DNA of 18,009 bases from JARRQB01 sp965368585. GTDB taxonomy: Bacteria; Pseudomonadota; Gammaproteobacteria; Chromatiales; Chromatiaceae. The DNA lies in NCBI GenBank assembly GCA_965368585.1, contig CBDUNM010000108.1, positions 1 through 18,009 on the forward strand, written 5' to 3'. The position numbers and the translations under genes are program-made. Numbering within the stretch: the first letter of the stretch is position 1; each line of letters starts with the position of its first letter. Shown piece after piece: positions 1-7,705 of this stretch. Below the pieces are notes generated by a model. That model was not told the origin of the DNA. It did not search any database and saw only the letters and a list, made by a program, of their open reading frames with translations.

Positions 1-79
1 CATTTGCCCAGATCAACGAAGCCGCGGCCATCGGCAGCATTGCGTGCTTGATGAATTGGCCCAGTAATTTCTTTTTCAT
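1..79 (-). CDS. Probable exported protein, N-terminal fragment (runs off the window)
   Basis: Only the first 26 codons are visible; the gene continues beyond base 1. The start is the ATG read at 79-77 on the minus strand, preceded by a purine-rich GCGAGAG stretch at roughly 8 bases that can serve as a ribosome binding site. The translation begins MKKKLLGQFIKHAMLPMAAA and continues SLIWAN. Three lysines followed by a hydrophobic, alanine-rich stretch looks like the start of a Sec signal peptide, so the product is probably periplasmic, outer-membrane or secreted. The family cannot be told from 26 residues. It is divergent from the type II secretion operon and has a sigma-54 type promoter about 100 bases upstream, which suggests regulated expression. 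Confidence is moderate that this is a gene and low for any function. Confidence 0.6.
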   Translation of the reverse strand, partial: MKKKLLGQFIKHAMLPMAAASLIWAN

Positions 80-177
80 GAGAACTCTCGCCTTTATACG
101 GTTTCTAATTTTTGATTTCGCTCGGATTTGGTGCGTCGTGTTCAGCGTTGGCACTTTTCCGATATTGCGGCTGATAA

Positions 178-194
178 TGCAAAAAATTTGCCAA
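178..194 (-). promoter_or_regulatory. Sigma-54 (RpoN) -24/-12 promoter for the leftward gene
   Basis: Read on the minus strand the site is TTGGCAAATTTTTTGCA. The invariant GG (192-191) and GC (180-179) are separated by exactly 10 bases, the spacing RpoN holoenzyme requires, and the flanks TTGGCA and TTTGCA fit the consensus TGGCAC-N5-TTGCA closely. Transcription would start near base 167, giving an approximately 90-base leader before the ATG at 79. An enhancer-binding activator site would be expected further upstream (about 270-350), but no recognisable one was found. The match is a sequence pattern only. Confidence 0.6.
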
Positions 195-405
195 GCGCCA
201 TGGACTATCGCTTTTAGATCCCCAAAAAAGCCTTAACTATCTGAGTAAGAATCGAATTGTTGCTAGGCATCCGCTTCACGCGCAACACCATGAGCGTATT
301 AACCGAATCGAATAGTGTTAAATAAGCGGACACACTTCTTTGGGTAGTAAATTCCCTTTAAGGCGCGCTCAAAACGAACCTAATGCGTTATGGGGGGGTG
401 TTTTT

Positions 406-433
406 TTGCTTGCACGACTTCTTGCGATATATC
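406..433 (+). promoter_or_regulatory. Weak candidate sigma-70 promoter for the T2SS operon
   Basis: TTGCTT (406-411) and TATATC (428-433) are separated by 16 bases and resemble -35 and -10 boxes. If used, the leader before the gspE start at 668 would be about 225 bases and would contain all the inverted repeats at 504-596. No other pair in the region looked better, but AT-rich DNA gives such matches by chance, so this is tentative. Confidence 0.25.
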
Positions 434-503
434 AAAAAATCGGAATTTCAGGCGTAAAGAAACCTGACGGAGAGAATAGCGCGAACACGACGTCCGACTC
501 GCC

Positions 504-596
504 GTGCGCAAGCCGCACGCGCGCCCATGCGCGCGGGTGCTTACCGCACGTGCGGTGTATACGCCGTGGCACGACGCCACGATTGAGCAAGCTCAA
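504..596. repeat. Cluster of inverted repeats in the gspE leader
   Basis: Five short inverted repeats follow each other: GTGCG/CGCAC (504-508 and 514-518), CGCGCG/CGCGCG (518-523 and 530-535), a perfect 14-base palindrome ACCGCACGTGCGGT (543-556), CGTGGC/GCCACG (565-570 and 576-581) and TTGAGC/GCTCAA (583-588 and 591-596). The motif CCGCAC or its complement recurs at 504-518 and 543-556. They end about 57 bases before the gspE ribosome binding site. They could be operator sites for a dimeric regulator or a structured mRNA leader. Confidence 0.45.
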
Positions 597-667
597 GCTA
601 TTAGCGCTATTCTACGCGGCCATCGGGCCGATACAATCTACTTGAACTACCTTAAGGAACTCGCGTT

Positions 668-2365
668 TTGTCTACTCGAATTGGAGAATTGCTGGTCAAG
701 GCCGGCAAGCTGGACCCGAGCCAGCTGGAGCGCGCCCTGCGCGTTCAGCGCGATACCGGGGAGCGCCTGGGCACCCTATTAGTGCAACTGGGGTTCGTGG
801 CGGAGCGGGATCTCGCCGCGACGGTTGCACAGGAACTTGGGGTCGCGCTGGCACAACCCGACGATTACCGCACCCCACCCGATTGCATCGATCAGCTAAG
901 TATGGAGTTCTTGAAACGCAATCACTTAATGCCGATTGCCGAATCGCCCGAGGCCGTCAATGTCGCCATGGCCGATCCCAGCGATGCCTACCTGCTGCAA
1001 GCGTTGCAGCTTGCACTCGGTAAACCGGTCCGTCCGGTCGCGGCCGTGAGTGCGGATATACAAAGCGCACTACAGACCATGCAGGGTCGTGATGACGATA
1101 CGATAGGTGCCCTTGCCGGGGGCTTCGCCGACAGCATGGACGCCGACCTCGATGATATCGAGCATCTCAAGGACATGGCCAGTGAAGCGCCGGTCATACG
1201 TATGGTGAACCACCTAATCGCCCGCGCGCTGGACATGCGCGCATCGGATATTCACATTGAGCCGTTCGAGGGCAGCCTGACGGTACGCTACCGTGTCGAC
1301 GGCGTGCTGCGCGAGATGAACGCACCACCAGCCGCCTCGGCAGCGGCGGTGATTTCGCGTGTTAAGGTTATGTCGAATCTGAACATTGCCGAACGGCGGC
1401 TACCGCAGGACGGCCGCATCAAGGTACGCATCGAGGGGCGGGAAGTGGATATGCGCATCTCCACCATCCCTACCATGCACGGCGAAAGCGTCGTTATGCG
1501 CCTGCTGGACCAGGGCGGCGTACCGCTGGATTTCGTCAAACTGGGCTTCGAAGGGGCGGTCTTGAGCCAGTTCGAGAAGCTGCTGGCGCGACCTCAGGGC
1601 ATCATTCTGGTCACCGGTCCGACCGGCAGCGGTAAGACCACGACACTGTACGCTGCTCTGGAGCGACTCAACACGCCGGAGAAAAAGGTGCTGACGGTCG
1701 AGGATCCGGTCGAATACCAACTGCAGGGAATCAACCAGATCCAGGTACGACCGAACATCGATCTCACCTTCGCCAATGCGCTGCGCTCCATCTTGCGGCA
1801 AGACCCCGACGTGATCATGATCGGCGAGATGCGCGACTCCGAAACGGCGAGTATCGCCGTGCAATCGGCACTCACCGGACACAAGGTCCTGTCGACGCTG
1901 CATACCAACGACGCACCCAGCAGCATCACGCGCCTGCTGGATATGCACGTACAGGACTACCTCCTGACGTCGACCCTGGACGGCATCGTCGCACAGCGCC
2001 TGGTCCGGCGCCTATGTCCGCATTGCCGTCAGGCCTATCGGCCCGACCCGGAATGGGTGCGAGAAACCGGGCTTGACAAGGTCGCCGGCAGCAGCGACGT
2101 CACTTTGTACCGGCCGGTTGGTTGTGATAAATGCGAACACACCGGATACTGGGGGCGCACCACCATCCTCGAACTGCTGATCCTCACCGAGAATACTAGG
2201 CGCGTGATCCTCGAACAACGCGACGCCGATGCGATTCGCAAAGCGGCACTGGCCGACGGCATGGTGCCGATGCGCGACGACGGTCTGCGCAAGGCCTTGT
2301 CCGGACTCACTACGGTCGAGGAAGTCGAACGGGTCACCCAGGCGAGCAACCATGCCGTGGTTTGA
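668..2365 (+). CDS. gspE: Type II secretion ATPase GspE with MshEN-type N-terminal domain
   Basis: Cytoplasmic hexameric ATPase that drives pseudopilus assembly, docking on GspL and GspF. The 565-residue protein has the Walker A motif GPTGSGKT at 317-324, Walker B region DPDVIMIGEMRD at 379-390, the TLHTNDA histidine-box segment, and a zinc tetracysteine site CPHC (C450, C453) with CDKC (C486, C489), typical of GspE rather than twitching ATPases. The start is TTG at 668 with AAGGAA nine bases upstream; no better in-frame start exists. Residues 4-27 and 33-56 form two RxGxxL...G...L...Q motifs with a five-residue spacer, the layout of the MshEN fold that binds cyclic-di-GMP in MshE; in the second motif the final Q is shifted by one (QE in place of EQ). 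First gene of the operon; it overlaps gspF by 14 bases. The family call is very secure, the ligand is inference. Confidence 0.97.
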   Translation: MSTRIGELLVKAGKLDPSQLERALRVQRDTGERLGTLLVQLGFVAERDLAATVAQELGVALAQPDDYRTPPDCIDQLSMEFLKRNHLMPIAESPEAVNVAMADPSDAYLLQALQLALGKPVRPVAAVSADIQSALQTMQGRDDDTIGALAGGFADSMDADLDDIEHLKDMASEAPVIRMVNHLIARALDMRASDIHIEPFEGSLTVRYRVDGVLREMNAPPAASAAAVISRVKVMSNLNIAERRLPQDGRIKVRIEGREVDMRISTIPTMHGESVVMRLLDQGGVPLDFVKLGFEGAVLSQFEKLLARPQGIILVTGPTGSGKTTTLYAALERLNTPEKKVLTVEDPVEYQLQGINQIQVRPNIDLTFANALRSILRQDPDVIMIGEMRDSETASIAVQSALTGHKVLSTLHTNDAPSSITRLLDMHVQDYLLTSTLDGIVAQRLVRRLCPHCRQAYRPDPEWVRETGLDKVAGSSDVTLYRPVGCDKCEHTGYWGRTTILELLILTENTRRVILEQRDADAIRKAALADGMVPMRDDGLRKALSGLTTVEEVERVTQASNHAVV

Positions 2366-3572
2366 ATACAAAGCAGCACGCCAGGATGGCGAAATGGTGT
2401 CAGGTCGCCAGGAGGCGAGCGACCGGAACGCGCTGGCGCGGCAGCTGCAAGCCGAAGGTCAAATCCCGATTCAGATCACCGAATCTTCGGGTATCTTACC
2501 CACCAAGACGCGTCGTAGTTTTCACTTCGGGCCGCAACGGCTGCGCGGCAAGGACATCGACTATCTGACGCTGGAACTTGCCACCATGTTACGGGCCGGA
2601 TTGCCGCTCGATAAGGCGCTGGATACCGTCGGACGCCTTGCCGACAATCCGCCGCTCAAAGAGTTGGTCGATAACATCGCCCGCGGACTCCGCGGCGGCA
2701 CCGGACTGGCGGATGCCATGGAGCAGCAGGAAGGTGCGTTCGATCGCTTCTCATTGAACATGGTGCGCGCGGGCGAAGCGACCGGCGCGCTCGACATGGC
2801 GCTGGAACGACTGGCCGAATTCAAAGGTCGCGCCCGGGAATTGCGTGAATCCATCATTTCTTCTTTACTCTATCCCGCCATACTGATCGTAATGGCGATG
2901 GTCGCCGTGGCGATCATGCTGGCGTTCGTGGTGCCGCGTTTTACCGAAATGTTTACCGAGGCGGGGCGCGATCTGCCGCTGCTGACCCAGATTGTGGTTG
3001 CCGTCGGAAGTTTCGTGGAGCATTGGTGGTGGGCGATCATTCTGGTCATTACGGGTGGCGTTTACTGGTTCCGCAGAGAACTGCAGGACCCGGTCAAACG
3101 CGAAGCATGGGACACCCGGCTGCTGCGGGTACCGCTCGCGGGCACGTTGATCACAAAAATCGAAGCAGGGCGATTCACGAGAACGCTCGGCACATTGCTG
3201 AACAATGGCGTGTCGTTGTTGAAGGCCATGGACATCGCCAAGGAAATCGTCGGCAACCGGGTGATTGCACGAGGCCTGGCGCAAGCCTCTGTCAAAGTAC
3301 GCCAGGGACAAGGGTTGGCGCGTCCGTTAATGGAGGCCGAAGTGCTGCCCCCATTGACCACCCAATTGCTGAAAGTCGGAGAGGAAACCGGTCGCCTGGA
3401 GCACATGCTCGAACAACTCGCCGAGATTTACGAACGCGAAGTCCGCACTGACATCCAACGGATTCTGACGCTGGCCGAACCGGTTATCATACTCGTGATC
3501 GCGGGGATCATTACCATTATCATCCTTTCCGTCGTGCTGGCCGTCATCGAAACCAACGACCTCGCTTTCTGA
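2352..3572 (+). CDS. gspF: Type II secretion inner-membrane platform protein GspF
   Basis: Polytopic inner-membrane protein of the assembly platform that contacts GspE and GspL. The start is ATG 2352 (MPWFEYKA), inside the end of gspE; the upstream in-frame extension from 2229 only overlaps gspE coding sequence. The 406-residue product has the family's two repeated T2SSF domains, about residues 73-195 and 276-398, each carrying the conserved GE-x-TG motif (GEATGALD 141-148, GEETGRLE 343-350). Membrane segments are seen around 173-195, 222-240 and 377-398. Length and architecture are standard. The 14-base overlap with gspE implies translational coupling. Confidence 0.97.
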   Translation: MPWFEYKAARQDGEMVSGRQEASDRNALARQLQAEGQIPIQITESSGILPTKTRRSFHFGPQRLRGKDIDYLTLELATMLRAGLPLDKALDTVGRLADNPPLKELVDNIARGLRGGTGLADAMEQQEGAFDRFSLNMVRAGEATGALDMALERLAEFKGRARELRESIISSLLYPAILIVMAMVAVAIMLAFVVPRFTEMFTEAGRDLPLLTQIVVAVGSFVEHWWWAIILVITGGVYWFRRELQDPVKREAWDTRLLRVPLAGTLITKIEAGRFTRTLGTLLNNGVSLLKAMDIAKEIVGNRVIARGLAQASVKVRQGQGLARPLMEAEVLPPLTTQLLKVGEETGRLEHMLEQLAEIYEREVRTDIQRILTLAEPVIILVIAGIITIIILSVVLAVIETNDLAF

Positions 3573-3608
3573 TCCAATCACATCGATTTCAAACAAATGG
3601 AGCACCCC

Positions 3609-4034
3609 ATGACGATTCACCCTCAGCGCGAGGCCATGACGCGCGGATTTTCTCTTATCGAACTGCTGGTCGTGATCGGCATATTGGCCGTTATCGCGGC
3701 CATCGTGGCGCCCAACCTGCTGGGGAAAGCGGACGACGCCAACGTCAACGCCACCAAGGTACAGATCGAGCAGCTGACCGCGGCAATCGACCTGTATCGC
3801 CTCGAGACCGGAAAATATCCACAATCGCTCAACGACCTGATTACCGACCCCGGCGACTCGCCCCGCTGGAAAGGCCCCTATCTGCGCAAAAAGAGCCTGC
3901 TTCAGGACCCGTGGCACAACGATCTGGTGTACGCCCGACCGGGTGAGCACGGTGCGTACGATTTGTACTCGTATGGCTCCGACGGCGAGCCCGGCGGCGA
4001 AGGCAACGACGCCGAAATCGGCAACTGGGAGTAA
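3609..4034 (+). CDS. gspG: Major pseudopilin GspG
   Basis: Major subunit of the periplasmic pseudopilus. I chose ATG 3609 because GGAG (3599-3602) lies six bases upstream; ATG 3597 is in frame but has no ribosome binding site. The product is 141 residues. A 13-residue basic leader ends at the prepilin peptidase site (RG/FSLIELL), and mature F1 and E5 are present. The hydrophobic helix VVIGILAVIAAIVAPNLLG follows, and the C-terminus GGEGNDAEIGNWE carries the acidic residues that bind calcium in this family. It lies 36 bases after gspF, the second-largest gap in the operon after the one before gspD. The prepilin peptidase needed for processing is not in the window. Confidence 0.96.
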   Translation: MTIHPQREAMTRGFSLIELLVVIGILAVIAAIVAPNLLGKADDANVNATKVQIEQLTAAIDLYRLETGKYPQSLNDLITDPGDSPRWKGPYLRKKSLLQDPWHNDLVYARPGEHGAYDLYSYGSDGEPGGEGNDAEIGNWE

Positions 4035-4042
4035 CCGCTTCA

Positions 4043-4504
4043 GTGGCGCGAACCGCACCGCCGCCGGCCGGCTTCACACTACTCGAGACGCTGGTCGCGC
4101 TCGCGCTGATTGCCGTCCTATTGGCGGTGGCGGTGCCGGCGCTGATCCCCACGCCCGGCGTGGAACTGCGCGCGGCGGCACGGGTGGTCGCAACTGGGTT
4201 GCGCCAGGCGAAACTCGAAGCCCAGCGCAACCGGCGTTCGACTGCGCTGCAGGTGGATGTCGAATCGCGGACACTGACGCTCGAAGGTCGCCAGCGCGTG
4301 CGGCAGCTGCCGCCCGAAATTGAAGTAGAAATTACCACGGCCGAACAAGAGATGTTGAGTCCCGATCGCGGGGGCATACGCTTTTATCCCGACGGCAGCT
4401 CCACTGGCGGCCGCATTTCGCTTAGCCTGGAAGGCTTGAAGACACGGGTGGATGTCGAGTGGCTGACGGGTCGGGTGAAAGTGACCGAAGAGGACGGCTC
4501 GTGA
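4043..4504 (+). CDS. gspH: Minor pseudopilin GspH
   Basis: Minor pseudopilin expected in the tip complex of the pseudopilus. It starts at GTG 4043, eight bases after gspG stops; the only Shine-Dalgarno-like sequence (GGGAG, 4027-4031) is far away at 11 bases, so reinitiation after gspG is likely. The 153-residue product has a short leader with a single arginine and three prolines, ending in G/FTLLE with Glu at mature position 5. The C-terminal GIRFYPDGSSTGGRISL segment is the hallmark of GspH. It overlaps gspI by four bases (GTGA). Confidence 0.93.
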   Translation: MARTAPPPAGFTLLETLVALALIAVLLAVAVPALIPTPGVELRAAARVVATGLRQAKLEAQRNRRSTALQVDVESRTLTLEGRQRVRQLPPEIEVEITTAEQEMLSPDRGGIRFYPDGSSTGGRISLSLEGLKTRVDVEWLTGRVKVTEEDGS

Positions 4505-4920
4505 CGACTGTCCGCAACCGCCGTTATCGCGGCTTCACCCTGCTGGAAATCCTTGTTGCGTTTATCGTGCTGTCGCTCGCCGGCGGGGCGCTGCTGCAGT
4601 TATTCCACGGCGGGTTGCGCAATGTCGCCCTTTCGTCGGAATACAGCCGGGCTGCGTTGCTCGCGAGATCCAAAATAGCCGAAATGGACGCCTACCAGGT
4701 GGTCGAATCCGGCGAAAGCGAGGGCGAATTCGATGAGACCTTTCGCTGGCAACTAACCACCTCGCCCTACACCGACCCCGACGGCACGTTTCCGCCCAAG
4801 GCTGATTATCAGGCCATGCGCATGCAACTGGCGGTTATCTGGGGCGAACACGACGACGAGACGCGGTTCGTCGTCGAATCCATTCTACTGACGCGCACGC
4901 TCAAGGACGCGGCACTGTGA
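4501..4920 (+). CDS. gspI: Minor pseudopilin GspI
   Basis: Minor pseudopilin that nucleates the tip with GspJ and GspK. It begins at GTG 4501 in a GTGA overlap with the gspH stop; a longer in-frame reading from 4459 would lie within gspH and would give an unusually long leader. The product has 139 residues: basic leader (VRNRRYRG), cleavage before FTLLE with Glu5, hydrophobic helix to about residue 35, then a small globular domain with the family's RxxALLARSKIAEMD pattern. It abuts gspJ (TGATG). Confidence 0.93.
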   Translation: MTTVRNRRYRGFTLLEILVAFIVLSLAGGALLQLFHGGLRNVALSSEYSRAALLARSKIAEMDAYQVVESGESEGEFDETFRWQLTTSPYTDPDGTFPPKADYQAMRMQLAVIWGEHDDETRFVVESILLTRTLKDAAL

Positions 4921-5708
4921 TGAACGCACGTGCCCGCGGCTTTACGCTGCTCGAGATGCTGGTCGCCATCAGCGTGATGACATTGTTGGTGTCGCTGGTC
5001 TACGGTATGTTACGAATGGGAAGCCGCAGTTGGGAAAGCAGCGCAGCGCGTATCGAAGCAACCGAAACGATGCGTATAGGCTGGACCTTCGTCCAACGCG
5101 CACTCAATAACGCACGCGCTGTGCCGATAAAGATTCCTGACGCCGAGGGGCTCCATTTCATCGGAGACAACGACGCGTTGGAATTTGTGACCGACCTCCC
5201 AGCCTATCTCGGCACCGGCGGCTTGCACGCGGTCGGGCTTGGACTGGAAGACGATCCCGACGGACAATTCAAACAACTGATTCTTTATCGTATCCCTCTC
5301 GGAGATTACCAAGCGACCACCGATAACGACAGTGACCCCGATCTGCTGCAGCGAGCCATCCTCGCAGAAGGCGTCGAGGACATGATGATTGCGTACTACG
5401 GTGTCGATCGTACGGAGGATAGCGACAACGAACAGGCGATGTGGACAAGCAGGTGGCAAGCTCAGCCAACACTGCCGATTTTGGTGAAACTGGTGGTCTC
5501 ACTAGCGGACGGTGATACCTGGCCCCTACTCATAGCGCATCCGCAACTCGGATCGGGCCGACAAGACGACGGGACGATAGATGGGGAAGAACCCCTGGAT
5601 GAACACGAAATCACGCCCGAAGAAGCTGCGATGTTCGATGAGAACGATTTACAGGGAGAGGATTTGATCTTATTCAGGCAAATGCAGGATCGGGAAAACA
5701 ACCAATAA
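4920..5708 (+). CDS. gspJ: Minor pseudopilin GspJ with acidic C-terminal tail
   Basis: Tip pseudopilin of the I-J-K complex. The start is ATG 4920 overlapping the gspI stop by one base; GTG 4917 would add only one residue. The leader MNARARG is cleaved before FTLLE (Glu5 present). The 262-residue product keeps the LVVSLADGDTWPLLIA strand that normally lies near the family's C-terminus, and then continues for about 50 residues (212-262) in which about a third are Asp or Glu, with few basic residues. This tail is not part of the usual GspJ core, so it is probably an exposed, disordered or calcium-binding extension. Confidence 0.93.
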   Translation: MNARARGFTLLEMLVAISVMTLLVSLVYGMLRMGSRSWESSAARIEATETMRIGWTFVQRALNNARAVPIKIPDAEGLHFIGDNDALEFVTDLPAYLGTGGLHAVGLGLEDDPDGQFKQLILYRIPLGDYQATTDNDSDPDLLQRAILAEGVEDMMIAYYGVDRTEDSDNEQAMWTSRWQAQPTLPILVKLVVSLADGDTWPLLIAHPQLGSGRQDDGTIDGEEPLDEHEITPEEAAMFDENDLQGEDLILFRQMQDRENNQ

Positions 5709-5723
5709 GCGGGGGACAATCTG

Positions 5724-6635
5724 GTGACACCGCGGACTGAGTCCGGGTTTGCGTTGATTCTGGTGCTATGGGCGCTGGTCTTGCTCACCACCATTGGGGT
5801 GAGCTTCGGCTTTGCCGTGCGCGTAGAAACCGGCAGCGGTACGGTGCTCACCGACCAAGTGAAAGCCGAGGCCATCGCGACCGCTGGTGTACGCCGAGCC
5901 ATACTCGGCTTGATCGCGGAAGATCCAACCGAACGCTGGGTTACCGATGGGCGTTGGTATGATATCGGTTGGCAGGATGCGGACTTGCGCGTGACTTTAA
6001 GGGCTGAAAGTGGAAAGATCGACTTGAACGCCGCTTCGCCACAACTACTGGCGGGACTGTTCGAGAATTTATTTCCGGAATCTGATCGAAACGCGTTGAC
6101 TGACGCCGTTGTGGATTGGCGGGATCGCGACGATCGAGTGTCGGAAAACGGCGCTGAAGCAGACGAATACGCCGCCGCCGGCCGTACCGGACCGGCGAAT
6201 GCCCGATTCGGCAGCGTTGCCGAACTGAGCCAAGTGTTGGGATTCGACGGCGCAATGGTGGAGAAAGCGAGACCGTTTCTCACCGTGTTTTCGAGGCAGC
6301 CGAGGGTGAATCTGTTTGCCGCCAAAGCCGAAGTGCTGGCGGCCCTCCCCGACGTAACCCGCGAAATGGCTGATCAGTTTGTCGCCCAGCGCGAGGCGGA
6401 CCTCGCCGCGGGACAAACGCCCGATGTGCGCGCGCTGGGCGCCAGCCGTCGTTTCGTCGATATACGGCCCACCGCCAGTGTCGTCGAGATTCGAGCCAAC
6501 GCCACGCTGGCGGGGGGCGCCTCAGCTACTGTCGAAGCCGTCGTCAATACCCGCGTCAGCGATCAGGCGTACGAGACCCTGGATTGGCAAACCCCGATGC
6601 CGCCGCCGGTGGTATTGGTGGATGAAGACGTATGA
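5724..6635 (+). CDS. gspK: Minor pseudopilin GspK
   Basis: Largest minor pseudopilin, which caps the pseudopilus. It starts at GTG 5724 with GGGGGA (5711-5716) seven bases upstream. The 303-residue product has a short leader (MTPRTESG) followed by FALILVLWALVLL; the Glu at mature position 5 is absent, as is normal for GspK. The body shows the K-specific LNAASPQLLAGLF segment and the DAVVDWRDRDD acidic stretch expected to bind calcium, plus a second helix-hairpin-helix-like segment NLFAAKAEVLAALPDVT. It overlaps gspL by four bases (ATGA). Confidence 0.94.
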   Translation: MTPRTESGFALILVLWALVLLTTIGVSFGFAVRVETGSGTVLTDQVKAEAIATAGVRRAILGLIAEDPTERWVTDGRWYDIGWQDADLRVTLRAESGKIDLNAASPQLLAGLFENLFPESDRNALTDAVVDWRDRDDRVSENGAEADEYAAAGRTGPANARFGSVAELSQVLGFDGAMVEKARPFLTVFSRQPRVNLFAAKAEVLAALPDVTREMADQFVAQREADLAAGQTPDVRALGASRRFVDIRPTASVVEIRANATLAGGASATVEAVVNTRVSDQAYETLDWQTPMPPPVVLVDEDV

Positions 6636-7705
6636 AGATCAAGACCTTTTACGAATGGTGGTTGACGCAGCTGGCGGACTGGATACCGGCCAGAGTCAAA
6701 AATCGACTCGGGAACATACTGAACCGGCTGGTAATTGAGATCGAGCCCGAACATGTACAGGTGCACGCCGACATTGAAGGCGAGCGCCACGACTTTGGCA
6801 AACTATTGGTGGAGGAGATCGAAACACGGCGCGGTATGCTGCAAACTTTCCTGGCCAGCCTGCCCCGTCAACCCGAGGTGTTCGAAATCAGGGTTCCCGC
6901 AAGCCGCTACCTGCGCCGTGAACTCGAATTGCCGCTCGCTGCAGAAGAGAATTTACGCGACACGGTCGGGTTTCAGTTGGATCGGCTGACACCTTTCAAC
7001 ACTGACGAAGTCCTGTATAACTGCGGCATCCTGTCACGCGACGCGGCCAAAAAGAGTATCCGGGTCTGGTTAAACGCGACGCCGAGCGCGCCGGTCGAAA
7101 AAGCGCTGGAACTGCTTGGCACCGCGCCGCCGCGCTCGTTGCGGTCCGAAAAAGCGCCCCCGGACCAAAACGCGCCGATGGTCATTCGCTACACGAACGA
7201 ACACGCTAACAGCGGACGCCGGCTTCCCTGGGCGCTGTTGGTACTCAACGCCGCGTTATTGGCGGGTGCGATCGCCATCCATCTGAGTAACCGGAAGCTG
7301 GAACTGGAAACACTGGAAGCGGCGCTGGTAGAAGCGCGCCAACAAGCCGGCGAGGCCACGAAACTACAGGACAGCGCCGAGCGCCTGCGGATGGAGGCCC
7401 TGACGATACAGGAGCAGCGACATGCCAGTCCGCTCGCGGTTGCAGTGCTGAACGATTTGACGAGTCGCCTGGATGACGCTACCTGGCTGCAGCGGTTCGA
7501 AATCCGCGACGGACAACTGCGGGTATACGGCGTGGCGAAAAGCGCATCACCACTTATCGCGCAACTGGAAGCATCACCGTTGCTCGCCGATGTGCGATTC
7601 GAATCCTCGGTCACGCGCGACGCGGCTACAGGTGGAGAGCGCTTTAGCATCATGGCGCGCCTGGTTCACCCTGAAACCAACAAGCAACCGGGAGCAGAAT
7701 CGTGA
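6632..7705 (+). CDS. gspL: Type II secretion protein GspL (compact PilM/PilN-like form)
   Basis: Bitopic inner-membrane protein that recruits GspE on the cytoplasmic side and pairs with GspM in the periplasm. ATG 6632 overlaps the gspK stop. In 357 residues one sees an N-terminal cytoplasmic part (1-195) with a PilM-like ELPLAAEENLRDTVGFQLDRLTPF segment (about 98-122), a membrane helix at 199-218, a coiled-coil-prone stretch (220-265) and a PilN-like periplasmic domain (265-345). The cytoplasmic part is shorter than in the Vibrio and Klebsiella proteins and fits the Xps-like branch. A PilN-domain annotation would be equally valid. Confidence 0.88.
   Translation: MKIKTFYEWWLTQLADWIPARVKNRLGNILNRLVIEIEPEHVQVHADIEGERHDFGKLLVEEIETRRGMLQTFLASLPRQPEVFEIRVPASRYLRRELELPLAAEENLRDTVGFQLDRLTPFNTDEVLYNCGILSRDAAKKSIRVWLNATPSAPVEKALELLGTAPPRSLRSEKAPPDQNAPMVIRYTNEHANSGRRLPWALLVLNAALLAGAIAIHLSNRKLELETLEAALVEARQQAGEATKLQDSAERLRMEALTIQEQRHASPLAVAVLNDLTSRLDDATWLQRFEIRDGQLRVYGVAKSASPLIAQLEASPLLADVRFESSVTRDAATGGERFSIMARLVHPETNKQPGAES

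Larger units (their letters stand above)
80..667. other. Divergent intergenic region between the leftward gene and gspE
   Basis: This stretch of 588 bases holds no convincing gene. Bases 80-480 are clearly AT-richer than the neighbouring coding DNA and include a run of seven G (392-398) and a run of seven T (401-407). It contains the leftward sigma-54 site, a weak candidate promoter for gspE (406-433) and a cluster of inverted repeats close to gspE (504-596). Short reading frames here (48-236, 340-645, 504-782) have atypical composition, no good ribosome binding sites and no recognisable family. Such size and composition suit a regulatory region serving two divergent units. Confidence 0.5.

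Noticed and set aside
147..168. Second sigma-54-like site on the plus strand (TTGGCAC...ATTGC)
   Set aside because: The GG and GC are 15 bases apart rather than the required 10.
249..313. Repeat of GAATCGAAT at 249-257 and 305-313 as possible enhancer sites for the sigma-54 promoter
   Set aside because: A nine-base direct repeat in AT-rich DNA can occur by chance and matches no activator site I can name.
410..426. Possible plus-strand sigma-54 site for gspE (TTGCAC...TTGC)
   Set aside because: It has TG in place of GG and an 11-base spacing, so it fails both essential criteria.
340..645. Short open frames upstream of gspE
   Set aside because: No ribosome binding site, atypical composition, and the sequence is better explained as regulatory DNA with inverted repeats.
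3327..4058. Long minus-strand open frame (243 codons) opposite gspF/gspG
   Set aside because: It lies antisense to well-identified gspF and gspG, and its translation has no recognisable family; it is a by-product of codon bias.
5462..6325. Long minus-strand open frame (287 codons) opposite gspJ/gspK
   Set aside because: Antisense to two secure pseudopilin genes, Ser/Arg-rich low-information translation, no family match.
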